Program-made: the position numbers and the translations under genes
The notes under the pieces: generated by a model
Database searches by the model: none
The model's input: only the letters and a program-made list of their open reading frames with translations
Told to the model about the DNA's origin: nothing
Shown here: piece after piece, positions 8,221 to 16,676 of the stretch
How positions within the stretch are numbered: the stretch's first letter is position 1
How the letters are laid out: each line of letters starts with the position of its first letter
NCBI RefSeq assembly: GCF_000421145.1
Contig: NZ_ATWH01000005.1
Coordinates: forward strand, 248,001 to 312,000
DNA from: Glaciibacter superstes DSM 21135
GTDB lineage: Bacteria; Actinomycetota; Actinomycetes; Actinomycetales; Microbacteriaceae
Length of the DNA stretch: 64,000 nt
Reading direction: 5' to 3'

Positions 8221-9612
8221 ATGGGCACGAACGAGCAGAACTCAGCACCGCAAGACAATCCAGCAGAACCCCAGTCAACAGAGCCCCAGCAGGCAGAGCC
8301 GCAGTCAGCAGAACCCCAGCAGGCCGGAACCCGGCCAGCCGGGCCCCAGCCGGGCACCGAACTCGAACTCGACGTGACCAACGTAGCCCACGGCGGAATC
8401 TTCGTCGCCAGGCACAAGGGCAGGGTCGTTTTCGTCAGCGACACCCTGCCGGGCGAACGCGTGCGCGCTCGCCTCACCGAGGCCAGCCACAAGAGCTTCT
8501 GGCGCGCCGAGACGGTCGAGGTGCTCAAGGCCGCTCCGGAGCGCCAGCCGCACATCTGGTCGGCCGCAGCGCTCGAACGTGCCCCAGAGGACCGCGCGGG
8601 CGGCGCCGAATTCGGTCACATCGAGCTCTCCCACCAGCGTGAACTCAAGCGCCAGGTCCTGGCTGATGCGATGAAACGCATGGCCGGCATCGAAACGGAT
8701 GTCCAGGTCGAGCCGGTGCCGGTCGGCGAGAACGCGTCACCGGGCGATGCCTTGGATGGAACCGGCTGGCGCACCCGCATCCGTCTTCAGGTCGCCGACG
8801 ACGGCTCGGTCGGTCCGTATGCTGCCCGGTCGCACCGCGTCATCCCCATCGACGATCTGCCGCTGGCCGAACGCCAGGTGGAGGCGGCGGCGCCGCTGGG
8901 TACCCGCTTCCCTGGCGCAGCATCCGTCGACGTGGTCTTGCCTGGCGAGGGCGACGTGCAGGTGCTCGTGGCCGAGAAAGACGGCAAAGGCAAGCGGAGG
9001 CCGCTGCCACCGCGCCGGATCACCGAACGGGTCGGTGACCGTGCATTCCGCCTCGACGCCGGCGGATTCTGGCAGGTGCACTCCCGAGCGGCCGAGACCC
9101 TGTACGCAGCCGTGCAGGAGGCCATCGACGAGAACTTGTTCGATCCCCGCGCCGCGAACCTCGACCTCTACGGGGGAGTGGGGCTCCTGGCCGCGGCCGT
9201 CGGCGACCGATTCGGATCGACCGTGCGAATCACGTCGGTCGAGGCCGATGCCCGCGCCACCGACGACGCGTCGGAGAACCTCGCAGAGTGGGTGGGCGCA
9301 ACGGCCCAGACCGACCGCGTCGACCGATTCCTGCAACGCGCGGTGCGGGATGCCGGGGCGGCCGATCGCGATCGGTACGCCGCCGCAACGGTGATACTTG
9401 ACCCGCCTCGCTCCGGTGTCGGTGGGGCGGTGGTCGATCAGCTCGGCAAGCTCGCGCCCGGTCAGATCGTCTACGTCGCCTGCGACCCGGTGGCCCTGGC
9501 TCGGGATGTCGCGCTGCTGTCGGCGCACGGCTACGGGCTGAAGTCGCTGCGGGCTTTTGATCTCTTTCCCAATACTCATCACGTCGAAGCCGTCGCACTG
9601 TTGACGAAGTAG
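8221..9612 (+). CDS. TRAM-domain class I RNA methyltransferase (RlmD/TrmA-like m5U)
   Basis: 463 residues from ATG 8221; GATGCT ends 6 nt before it, consistent with a leaderless start. The first 40 residues are a low-complexity Gln/Pro/Ala/Glu stretch built from short EPQ repeats. A TRAM RNA-binding domain follows (about 43-100), then a linker and a Rossmann methyltransferase domain: DLYGGVGLLA (SAM loop), VEADARA, LDPPRSG near 398 and YVACDP, whose Cys is the expected nucleophile for m5U formation. The canonical Fe-S cysteine cluster of RlmD is not evident. It faces away from maf and precedes the sensory operon. Confidence 0.88.
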   Translation: MGTNEQNSAPQDNPAEPQSTEPQQAEPQSAEPQQAGTRPAGPQPGTELELDVTNVAHGGIFVARHKGRVVFVSDTLPGERVRARLTEASHKSFWRAETVEVLKAAPERQPHIWSAAALERAPEDRAGGAEFGHIELSHQRELKRQVLADAMKRMAGIETDVQVEPVPVGENASPGDALDGTGWRTRIRLQVADDGSVGPYAARSHRVIPIDDLPLAERQVEAAAPLGTRFPGAASVDVVLPGEGDVQVLVAEKDGKGKRRPLPPRRITERVGDRAFRLDAGGFWQVHSRAAETLYAAVQEAIDENLFDPRAANLDLYGGVGLLAAAVGDRFGSTVRITSVEADARATDDASENLAEWVGATAQTDRVDRFLQRAVRDAGAADRDRYAAATVILDPPRSGVGGAVVDQLGKLAPGQIVYVACDPVALARDVALLSAHGYGLKSLRAFDLFPNTHHVEAVALLTK

Positions 9613-9651
9613 CTATCGTTGGCAACGACGACGAAACGAAAGAATCCTGCC

Positions 9652-10350
9652 GTGAACCCAGCAGTTCGAGTGACAAAGAGTGAGACGCCGATAGTTCGAG
9701 TCGGCATCGTCGACGATCACGAGTCGGTGCGCCTCGGGCTGAGGGCTGCGTGCGAGAACGCCGGTTACGAAGTGGTGTTCGCGGCGGCAACGGCCAAGGA
9801 GTTGGTGGCAGGGCTGGCTGGTCGCGACTGCCATGTCATCGTGCTCGACCTGTCGCTCGGAGACAACTCCCGGGTGACCGACAACGTGCATCTGGCGCGG
9901 CGCACCGGCGCGTCGGTGCTCGTGCACAGCATCGCCGACCGCGTTGCGTCGGTGCGTGAAGCGCTGGCGGCCGGGGCAGCCGGGGTGATTCCGAAGTCGT
10001 CGCCGACGACGACGGTCATGGCGGCCGTGGCATCCGTCGCCCGTGGTGACGTTTTGAACAATCTTGAGTGGGCCAGTGCGATCGATGCCGACCGCGACTT
10101 CGCCAAGGCGCAACTCGGCCGGCGCGAGCGCGACGTGCTGCACCTGTACGCATCGGGCCTGCCGCTGAAGATGGTGGCCATACAACTGGGTATCGCGCAC
10201 TCGACGGCCCGGGAATACCTGGACCGCATTCGGGTGAAGTATGTCGAGGTTGGCCGGCCGGCACCGACGAAGGTCGACCTGCTGCGCCGCGCCGTTGAAG
10301 ACGGCATCCTGCCCGGGCTTGACCCTGATGGCGGAGATGAAGAGGCCTGA
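9652..10350 (+). CDS. Response regulator, receiver + LuxR-type HTH
   Basis: 232 residues from GTG 9652 (AAGAAT lies 6 nt before it); an in-frame TTG at 9619 would add 11 residues. Receiver domain: acidic pair D21-D22, phosphoacceptor D66 in VLDLSLGD, and the Ser/Thr and Lys switch positions in HSIADR and PKSSP. HTH domain about 155-220: RRERDVLHLYASG, then VAIQLGIAHSTAREYLDRI. It is the output of the module with the two downstream membrane proteins; the kinase frame overlaps its 3' end. Target genes are unknown. Confidence 0.9.
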   Translation: MNPAVRVTKSETPIVRVGIVDDHESVRLGLRAACENAGYEVVFAAATAKELVAGLAGRDCHVIVLDLSLGDNSRVTDNVHLARRTGASVLVHSIADRVASVREALAAGAAGVIPKSSPTTTVMAAVASVARGDVLNNLEWASAIDADRDFAKAQLGRRERDVLHLYASGLPLKMVAIQLGIAHSTAREYLDRIRVKYVEVGRPAPTKVDLLRRAVEDGILPGLDPDGGDEEA

Positions 10351-11719
10351 GGCGCGCGCGGAGCCGCTCGCTGACGAGGCGGCTGCGGAAGCCGACACAA
10401 CCCCGGCCGGCCCCAGGCTCTTCAGGCCGGGGCTGGCGCGTGCGCCGCACAATCCGATCAGTCGCCAGCAGATCGAGACCGTGCTGTACCGGTGTGTCGC
10501 TGTCATCGCGCTGATCTTCTCTCTCCAGGCGACGCCGGTCTTCCTCGCCCAGCTGCCCTACCGCAAGCGAGACCTGGCACTCATCGGTGCTGCCATTTAC
10601 GTGATCGCGCTGGTCGGCCTCGTCGTCACCGCCGTGCTGAAGTCGGGCGTGCGCATCGCAGCCACGGTGCTCGCCTCCTACTACGTCGCAGCGCTGCTCC
10701 TCTGGTCGCCGTTGATGATTGATTCTGCAGTGAAGATGGACGGCAAGCCGTACCTCTGGTACCTCTGCACCATCGCCACCACGTGCGCGGCCGTTGCCTT
10801 CCGGCCCCTGTGGGCCGCCATCTATACAGTGGTTGTGCCGCTGGTCTACGGCGTGGTACGCACGTTGCCGTCCGGTGGCGGGGCCGACCCGCTGCTGGCG
10901 TCGCTCGACGTCGCGTATGCCATCATTCTCGGCGAGGTCGCGCTCATCATCATCTACCTGCTGCGCCAGACCACGGCCGCAGTGGACCTCGCCCAGTCCA
11001 ACGCGCTCCGCAAGTACGGTGCAGCGGTACGCCAGCACGCCACCGAACTGGAGCGGGTGCAGGTTGACGCCATCGTGCACGACAGCGTGTTGACGACCCT
11101 GCTGTCGGCGGCGAACGCGCACAGCCCCAAGGAGTCTGAGCTGGCAGCGACGATGGCCAGGAATGCCATTGCGCGGCTCGATGAAGCCGGCGCAGTGCGT
11201 ACGGACGACGACACCATGATCGGGTTCCACCGGTTGCGCAGTCGCATTCGTGACGCCGCGATGGCGTTCGCCCGGCCCTTCGAGATCATGGAGCACGACA
11301 TCGACTCGTTCGCCATCCCGTTGCAGGCGAGCGAGGCCCTCTACTCCGCTGCGGTGCAGGCGATGGTCAACAGCATGCAGCACGCCGGGCCGGCAGATGC
11401 GACGGTGTCGAGAACCCTCACCATCCGTCCGAACCTGCAGGGCGGCTGCACTATCGAGATCGCGGACACCGGTATCGGATTCGATCCAGAGAGCGTCCCG
11501 AGCGAACGGCTTGGCCTGCGCGTCTCGATCCAGGAGCGCGTGAACAGCGTCGGCGGTCGTGTGCACGTGCGCACGGGCATCGGACAGGGGACCGCGATCA
11601 TGATCGAATGGCCGCGCACAGACGGCGATCTGCATCCGTTCGCCGACCAGTTCTCTGCAGACGAGATCCCGGTGCTCGGTCTCGACCACTCGCAGCCACA
11701 GGGCGGTGACCGCGGATGA
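10328..11719 (+). CDS. Membrane sensor histidine kinase (NarL-partner type)
   Basis: 463 residues from ATG 10328 (an ATG at 10337 is an alternative); it overlaps the response-regulator gene by 23 bp. A cytoplasmic N-terminus (to about 52) is followed by six hydrophobic segments (about 53-75, 84-105, 110-130, 143-160, 162-180, 193-213), then a helical linker and a phosphoacceptor-like site VHDSV with H251-D252. HATPase_c domain: N-box AMVNSMQHAG near 345-354, DTGIGFD near 380, GQGTA near 419-423. It probably phosphorylates the upstream regulator. The sensor part has no recognisable periplasmic domain, so an intramembrane or envelope signal is likely. Confidence 0.86.
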   Translation: MAEMKRPEARAEPLADEAAAEADTTPAGPRLFRPGLARAPHNPISRQQIETVLYRCVAVIALIFSLQATPVFLAQLPYRKRDLALIGAAIYVIALVGLVVTAVLKSGVRIAATVLASYYVAALLLWSPLMIDSAVKMDGKPYLWYLCTIATTCAAVAFRPLWAAIYTVVVPLVYGVVRTLPSGGGADPLLASLDVAYAIILGEVALIIIYLLRQTTAAVDLAQSNALRKYGAAVRQHATELERVQVDAIVHDSVLTTLLSAANAHSPKESELAATMARNAIARLDEAGAVRTDDDTMIGFHRLRSRIRDAAMAFARPFEIMEHDIDSFAIPLQASEALYSAAVQAMVNSMQHAGPADATVSRTLTIRPNLQGGCTIEIADTGIGFDPESVPSERLGLRVSIQERVNSVGGRVHVRTGIGQGTAIMIEWPRTDGDLHPFADQFSADEIPVLGLDHSQPQGGDRG

Positions 11720-12759
11720 TCACCGTCCCCCGCGGCCTGGTTCTCGGCTTGGCGGCGCTGTTCTCGGCGTACCACATCGTGCTCGGCGTCTACGCGATCG
11801 GAACACCGGTCATGCCCGGGCCGACGATCGCCGCGCTGGGGTTGTACGCGCTGGCCACCGTCCTCAGCCTGTGGCCGTTCGGTGAGCTCCGGATGCCGCT
11901 GTGGATGTCGTTCTTCAATCTCGCGGTGTCCATTGCACTGCCCTTGCTGGTGGCGAGCCAGCTGACCGGCGCAGCCCAGAACGGTTACGCAACCTGGTAT
12001 GTCGCAGCGGTTGGCACGCTGATGACGATCACGGCGACGCGAAAGCGGCAGAGCGCATCCTGGCTCGGCGTCGGCTTTCTGGTCGTGCACACCGTCGTCT
12101 GGGCCGGCGCGGGCAAGCTGGGATCGATGGGTGTCATCGGCAGTGTGGTGTGGGTCGCGATCGCCGTGGTGCTGACGCGGGCGATGGCCAAAGCCGGGCG
12201 AGACGCCAGGCAGTACGCGCTCGCCGAACGCGAGGCAACGGAATGGCAGGCGGCGCAGGAGGCACACCTCTACGAGCGCCGAGTACGGTTGGCGCAGACG
12301 AACCGCCTCGCAGCGCCCATGCTCCGCCGAATCGTCGACCGAGGCGGAGACCTCAGCGACGCGCAGCGGCAGGAATGCCGGTATCTGGAGGCCGCGGTGC
12401 GCGATGAGATCCGCGGGCGTCGGCTGTTGAATGACGCCGTACGGGCAGAAGTGATGGCGGCCAGGAATCGGGGTGCACTCGTCACCCTGCTCGACGAGGG
12501 CGGCATCGATGATCTTGACGGAGGTGCGCTGGAGGCCGTGCTCGGCGAGCTGGCCGATGCCTTGTCGCGTACGTCGGCAGACAAGATCATCGTGCGCACT
12601 TCGGCTGACGGATCTGACACCGCGGTCACCGTCGTCGGACTCACCACCGCAGACCCGAGCGTCAGCGCGCTCGGGCCAGACAATGCCGAAGACGAGGTCG
12701 CTCTCTGGCTGGAGATCCCGCGCGTCGCCGTGGCTCGCGGCGCACAGCATCGCCGCTAG
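11716..12759 (+). CDS. Kinase-like membrane protein lacking the catalytic ATP-binding motifs
   Basis: 347 residues, ATG overlapping the kinase stop by 4 bp. Hydrophobic segments lie at about 7-28, 35-55, 60-80, 90-107, 114-132 and 138-155, then a charged linker rich in Arg/Glu (AEREATEWQ to RRVRLAQTN) and a C-terminal domain of about 150 residues. The linker and the segment with RRLLNDAVRAEV resemble dimerisation parts of sensor kinases, but no phosphoacceptor His, N-box or DxGxG motif is visible. I infer a modulatory partner or co-sensor for the kinase encoded just upstream. The family is not firmly recognised. Confidence 0.7.
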   Translation: MITVPRGLVLGLAALFSAYHIVLGVYAIGTPVMPGPTIAALGLYALATVLSLWPFGELRMPLWMSFFNLAVSIALPLLVASQLTGAAQNGYATWYVAAVGTLMTITATRKRQSASWLGVGFLVVHTVVWAGAGKLGSMGVIGSVVWVAIAVVLTRAMAKAGRDARQYALAEREATEWQAAQEAHLYERRVRLAQTNRLAAPMLRRIVDRGGDLSDAQRQECRYLEAAVRDEIRGRRLLNDAVRAEVMAARNRGALVTLLDEGGIDDLDGGALEAVLGELADALSRTSADKIIVRTSADGSDTAVTVVGLTTADPSVSALGPDNAEDEVALWLEIPRVAVARGAQHRR

Positions 12760-12862
12760 CGCCGAGCATCGCCGGTTGCGCCCACAATCGCTGCTGTAGC
12801 GGCGATTCTCAGCGCACGCGGCGACGTTCGACGAGGTCCCGGCCGTCGGCATCCGGGCGGCA

Positions 12863-12896
12863 GAAAGGGGACCGACCCGAAGGCCGATCCCCTTTC
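12863..12896 (-). terminator. GC hairpin with UUCG loop on the minus strand, probable terminator of the accD-accE transcript
   Basis: GAAAGGGGA (12863-12871) pairs with TCCCCTTTC (12888-12896), and inner pairs close a tetraloop that reads C-UUCG-G on the minus strand. It is followed by a CTTTCTGCC tract rather than a pure U-run. It could also stop the plus-strand sensory operon. Confidence 0.6.
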
Positions 12897-12902
12897 CAAA
12901 TT

Positions 12903-12939
12903 CGAGTCAGGGCGATAACCCGAATATAACCCTGACTCG
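12903..12939. repeat. Perfect 10-bp inverted repeat
   Basis: CGAGTCAGGG (12903-12912) and CCCTGACTCG (12930-12939) are exact reverse complements around a 17-nt AT-richer loop. It is the second of three adjacent hairpins in this gap. Confidence 0.6.
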
Positions 12940-12948
12940 CCCCCAAAA

Positions 12949-12978
12949 CATTCGCCTGCTTACCCTAGTGGGCGAATG
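12949..12978. repeat. Perfect 8-bp inverted repeat
   Basis: CATTCGCC (12949-12956) and GGCGAATG (12971-12978) flank a 14-nt loop. It is the third hairpin in the row; its role is unknown. Confidence 0.5.
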
Positions 12979-13121
12979 ATTGGTGGTGTAACTCAAAGAG
13001 AGACACCTAGCAATTACTATATTGGACGTTCGGGGCGATTAAGGTAAGTCGGCATTTTGGGGGACACGAGCCGTCCATTGGCCCGGCGGTCCAGGTGCGG
13101 AGGTCTGTCCGGAAACGTCAG

Positions 13122-13400
13122 CTACGCCGGGAATCCGCGCCAGGCGCCATGTGCCGGATGCATCGGCTTACGCAATGCCCGCTGGCTGAGCTCCCAGGCG
13201 CTTCGACCTGTCTCTGGCGTGCTGTGCGCGGCCTCGGATTCCTCTCGCAGCAATCCGCGAACAACGGCCGTCACCGCCGCGATTTCGGAATCGGTCACGT
13301 TGCGCGTCACAAAAACGATCTCTGAAGGATCAAATTCTGAAGGATCAGATTCTGACGGGTCAGGTTCAGCGGGGCCTCGGGAGTTCGATGAGGATGTCAT
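13122..13400 (-). CDS. accE: Acyl-CoA carboxylase epsilon subunit
   Basis: 92 residues from ATG 13400, 9 bp downstream of the accD stop. The N-terminus is acidic and repetitive (DPSESDPSEFDPSE). The conserved part follows: a short strand (IVFVTRNVTDSEIAAVTAVV), then the C-terminal SAWELSQRALRKP...GAWRGFPA end typical of the AccE/PccE family. Epsilon subunits bind and activate the alpha-beta carboxylase core in actinobacteria. It is co-transcribed with accD. Confidence 0.9.
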   Translation of the reverse strand: MTSSSNSRGPAEPDPSESDPSEFDPSEIVFVTRNVTDSEIAAVTAVVRGLLREESEAAHSTPETGRSAWELSQRALRKPMHPAHGAWRGFPA

Positions 13401-13409
13401 GGCGTGTCC

Positions 13410-15038
13410 CTACAGCGGGATGTTCCCGTGCTTCTTCGGCGGCTGGCTGGCCCGCTTGGTGCGCAGTGCCCGCAGTGCCTTCGTCACCGACACGCGTGTT
13501 GCGGCCGGCTCGATCACTCCGTCGAGCTCGCCGCGCTCTGCGGCCAGGAACGGGCTGGCGACGTTATACGTGTACTCGTTCGCCAGGCGGGTGCGCACGG
13601 CGGCGACATCTTCACCGGCATCCTCCGCGGCCTTGATCTCGGCCCGGTACAGAATGTTCACCGCGCCCTGCCCGCCCATCACAGCAATCTCGGCCGTCGG
13701 CCAGGCCAGGTTGATGTCGGCCCCGAGCTGCTTCGAACCCATCACGATGTAGGCGCCGCCGTAGGCCTTCCGCAGGATGACGGTGACCAGCGGCACGGTT
13801 GCCTCCGCATACGCGTACAGCAGTTTGGCGCCGCGACGAATGACGCCGGTCCACTCCTGCTCCGTGCCCGGCAGGTAGCCGGGCACGTCGACGAGGGTGA
13901 GGATCGGGATCGAGAACGCGTCGCAGAACCGCACGAACCGGCTCGCCTTCTCGCCTGCCTCGATGTTCAGCGTTCCCGCCATCGCGCTGGGCTGGTTTGC
14001 GACGATCCCGACACTGCGTCCTTCGACCCTGGCGAACCCGACCACGATGTTCGGCGCGAACAGCGGTTGCGTCTCGAGGAAGTCGCCGTGGTCGACCACG
14101 TGCTCAATGACCGTCTTCACGTCATAGGGCTGGTTGGGCGAATCGGGGATGATCGTGTTCAGCTTCTGGTCGGCATCCGTCATCTCGAGTTCAACCTCGT
14201 TGTCGAACACCGGCAGCTCCGCCATATTGTTGTCCGGCAGGAAGCTGAGCAGCGTGCGCGCGTAGTCGAGGGCGTCGGATTCGTCGCTGGCGAGGTAGTG
14301 GGCGACGCCGGAGACCTTGTTGTGGGTGAGGGCGCCACCGAGCTCTTCCATGCCGACGTCTTCGCCCGTGACGGTCTTGATGACGTCCGGGCCGGTGACG
14401 AACATCTGGCTGGTCTTGTCGACCATGATCACGAAGTCGGTCAGGGCGGGGGAGTAGACGGCGCCGCCGGCAGCTGGACCGCAGATGATCGAGATCTGTG
14501 GGATGACCCCGGATGCCGCTGTGTTGCGCCGGAAGATCTCACCGTACTTGCCGAGGGCGACTACGCCCTCCTGGATTCGTGCTCCGCCGGAGTCGAGGAT
14601 GCCGATGATCGGCACGCCGGTCTTCAGCGCCAGGTCCATCACCTTGATGATCTTCTCGCCGGCGACCTCGCCAAGTGAACCGCCGAAGATGGTGAAGTCC
14701 TGTGAATAGACGGCGATTTGACGGCCATGGATGGTGCCGGTGCCGGTGACGACCGCGTCGCCGTACGGGCGTTTATTCTCCATTCCGAATGCGTGGGTGC
14801 GGTGCCGCACGAACTCGTCGAGCTCGACGAAGGAGCCAGGATCGAGCAGTTCGTCGATGCGCTCGCGGGCTGTCATCTTGCCCTTGGCGTGCTGTTTCGC
14901 GATGGCAGCGTCGCCGCTCGCGGTGACGGCCTCGTGGTAGCGGAGCTTGAGGTCGGCAAGCTTCCCAGCCGTCGTGTGCAGGTCGGGGCCGGAAGCGGCG
15001 CCGGTGTCAGGTGCAGTGTCGGGAGTCATCTCAGTCAC
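13410..15038 (-). CDS. accD: Acyl-CoA carboxylase beta subunit (carboxyltransferase)
   Basis: 542 residues from GTG 15038 (MTEM...); ATG 15029 is an equally possible start. Two crotonase-like carboxyltransferase halves are visible: N-terminal with [20 protein letters not shown] and [10 protein letters not shown]-terminal with [29 protein letters not shown] and KAYGGAY. The oxyanion-hole glycines and PAEIAVMG-like block (here [13 protein letters not shown]) are present. The length fits propionyl/acetyl-CoA carboxylases (AccD5 type). It moves the carboxyl group from AccA3 biotin to acetyl- or propionyl-CoA. Divergent from birA. Confidence 0.94.
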   Translation of the reverse strand: MTEMTPDTAPDTGAASGPDLHTTAGKLADLKLRYHEAVTASGDAAIAKQHAKGKMTARERIDELLDPGSFVELDEFVRHRTHAFGMENKRPYGDAVVTGTGTIHGRQIAVYSQDFTIFGGSLGEVAGEKIIKVMDLALKTGVPIIGILDSGGARIQEGVVALGKYGEIFRRNTAASGVIPQISIICGPAAGGAVYSPALTDFVIMVDKTSQMFVTGPDVIKTVTGEDVGMEELGGALTHNKVSGVAHYLASDESDALDYARTLLSFLPDNNMAELPVFDNEVELEMTDADQKLNTIIPDSPNQPYDVKTVIEHVVDHGDFLETQPLFAPNIVVGFARVEGRSVGIVANQPSAMAGTLNIEAGEKASRFVRFCDAFSIPILTLVDVPGYLPGTEQEWTGVIRRGAKLLYAYAEATVPLVTVILRKAYGGAYIVMGSKQLGADINLAWPTAEIAVMGGQGAVNILYRAEIKAAEDAGEDVAAVRTRLANEYTYNVASPFLAAERGELDGVIEPAATRVSVTKALRALRTKRASQPPKKHGNIPL

Positions 15039-15131
15039 GCGATTCACTCTACCGGCCACCCCTTTGAGCGAACCGTTGACGATTCCCTACAAATCCCGGC
15101 TCGATCGCTGGTCATGTTCGAGGCGCTCGAT

Positions 15132-15216
15132 GTGGCTAACTCAGGAGAATCCGCCGATTCGCCTCCCGAATAGGCGGAATAGGGGCTGATTCGCGAGAAT
15201 AGCCTGAGTTAGCCAC
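15132..15216. repeat. Intergenic palindrome with perfect 14-bp arms
   Basis: GTGGCTAACTCAGG (15132-15145) and CCTGAGTTAGCCAC (15203-15216) are exact reverse complements, and the 57-nt middle has further CCGCC/GGCGG pairs. It lies between the divergent accD and birA genes and ends 14 bp before the birA start, so it could form a hairpin in the birA leader or be a regulator site. Confidence 0.6.
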
Positions 15217-15230
15217 GGAGAGGAGCCGGT

Positions 15231-16076
15231 ATGGAGTTTACGCTGAGCCGTGAGGCGTCTGGTCGGTTCGAGTTTCTCGGTGAGGCCGGCTCGACGAACG
15301 ACGTGCTGGTCGAGCATGCGACGGGCACGGATGCCGCGGCCTGGCCTGATTTATCGGTGGTCGTCACCGACAACCAGACTCGCGGCCGCGGTCGGCTCGG
15401 CCGCACGTGGCTTGCGCCCACCGGCAAATCGCTCGCGATCTCGGTGCTGCTGCGGCCTGCCCTCGGCGACGGTGGGCAGCTCCCCGTCGATGCTTTCGGC
15501 TGGTTCCCGCTCCTCGCCGGCGCGGCCATGACGCGCGCGGTGCGATCGGTGGTCGAGGAGTTCACGGTTCCGGTGCCCGATGTGAAGGAAGAAGAGATTC
15601 CGCGTCACGAGGTTGCACTCAAGTGGCCGAACGACGTGCTCATCGATGGGTACAAGGTGTCCGGCATCCTCTCTGAACTCCTGCCGAATGCCGACGGCCT
15701 CATCATCGGTGCCGGATTGAACGTCGCACTCGATGAACACGACCTCCCGACGCTGACGTCTACCTCGCTGCTGCTGGTCACCCGCTCGGAGCCAGATCCC
15801 GACGTCGTGCTCGCCCGCTACCTCACTGAGCTGTCGAGGCTGTATCGGTCTTTTCTGGCAGCGGGCGGCGATCCGGTGGCGAGCGGGCTCCGTGCCGTGG
15901 TCTCCGAACTTTGCGGCACGATCGACTCGCCGGTGCGCATCGAACTGCCCGGCGGGGACGACCTGGTCGGGCTGGCGGTCGGCCTGGATAACAACGGGCG
16001 ACTGATCGTGCGTGATCGGTCGGATGGCGAACTGCAGGCTGTCGCCGCCGGCGATGTGACCCATCTGCGGTATTAA
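15231..16076 (+). CDS. birA: Biotin--[acetyl-CoA-carboxylase] ligase
   Basis: 281 residues, ATG preceded by GAGAGGAG. Class I (no N-terminal HTH): the protein begins directly with the catalytic domain. Motifs: GSTNDVL near 20, GRGRLGRTW (biotinyl-AMP loop) near 53-61, KWPNDVLIDGYKVSGIL near 137-153, GAGLNV near 164, then a small C-terminal SH3-like domain (PVRIELPGGD to GELQAVAAGDV). It would biotinylate AccA3 Lys553. It cannot act as a DNA-binding repressor for lack of an HTH. Confidence 0.94.
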   Translation: MEFTLSREASGRFEFLGEAGSTNDVLVEHATGTDAAAWPDLSVVVTDNQTRGRGRLGRTWLAPTGKSLAISVLLRPALGDGGQLPVDAFGWFPLLAGAAMTRAVRSVVEEFTVPVPDVKEEEIPRHEVALKWPNDVLIDGYKVSGILSELLPNADGLIIGAGLNVALDEHDLPTLTSTSLLLVTRSEPDPDVVLARYLTELSRLYRSFLAAGGDPVASGLRAVVSELCGTIDSPVRIELPGGDDLVGLAVGLDNNGRLIVRDRSDGELQAVAAGDVTHLRY

Positions 16077-16082
16077 TGGGAT

Positions 16083-16646
16083 ATGAGCAATAGCGCGGGT
16101 CAGTCCCACGATTCGCCGGCTGTCGACCAGTCGGCGGAACAAATCGTAGCGCGCGTGCGTCCACACGCGCGGGTGCTGTTCTGGCCGACCCTGCTGTTGT
16201 TTGCCGTCTGCGGCGTAACCGGATACTTTCTCGGGAGGCTGCCGGAGCAGTGGCAGAACATCGCGATCGCTGTCGGTGCGGTCGTGGTGATCGTGCTGTT
16301 GTGGCTGTTGCCGCTTGCTTCGTGGCTGAATCGCCGGTACACGATCACGACCAGGCGGATCATCTTCCGGCACGGCTTCTTCGTTCGCACCAGGCAGGAA
16401 TTGCTGCACAGCCGTGGGTACGACGTGTCGCTCCGGCGCACCTGGCTGCAGTCGGCGTTCCGTTCAGGCGACGTGCGCATCAATGCGGGGCTGGAGCATC
16501 CGCTCGTCTTGAAAGATGTGCCGAACGCCGACCTTGTTCAGGAGGTCTTGCACGACCTGATGGAGTCGTCGCAGACGGTTCTCGGCGCTCGCAGGCAGGA
16601 GCAGTCGGCGCAGACCGACCACTCGACGCTCTGGACCGGGCATTAG
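16083..16646 (+). CDS. Membrane protein with bacterial PH domain (Rv3278c-like)
   Basis: 187 residues, starting 6 bp after birA. Two hydrophobic segments (about 31-50 and 58-82) precede a PH-like domain (NRRYTITTRRIIFRHGFFVRTRQEL; DVSLRRTWLQSAF; GDVRI). The same birA-PH domain order exists in mycobacteria, which supports the assignment. The function is unknown; a membrane-associated role is likely. Confidence 0.82.
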   Translation: MSNSAGQSHDSPAVDQSAEQIVARVRPHARVLFWPTLLLFAVCGVTGYFLGRLPEQWQNIAIAVGAVVVIVLLWLLPLASWLNRRYTITTRRIIFRHGFFVRTRQELLHSRGYDVSLRRTWLQSAFRSGDVRINAGLEHPLVLKDVPNADLVQEVLHDLMESSQTVLGARRQEQSAQTDHSTLWTGH

Positions 16647-16676
16647 CCAGGCCTGACCAGGCCGTCGGCTCGGCAG

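Larger units (their letters stand above)
12760..13121. other. Intergenic region with several inverted repeats, possible small RNA
   Basis: 362 bp between the convergent kinase-like and accE genes. It holds a dispersed-repeat relative at about 12780-12811 (shared GCCCACAATCGC core with the 1007-1080 element), three successive hairpins (12863-12896, 12903-12939, 12949-12978) and an AT-richer stretch with TATAGT on the minus strand (13021-13016). No convincing coding frame is present. Confidence 0.5.

Noticed and set aside
12903..12978. tRNA or riboswitch in the hairpin-rich gap
   Set aside because: No cloverleaf, no T-loop GTTCRANNC in the right place, and no known riboswitch core; left as a possible small RNA.
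13404..14678. Long plus-strand open frame antisense to accD
   Set aside because: It is a GC-driven shadow of the conserved accD gene with no protein-family features.
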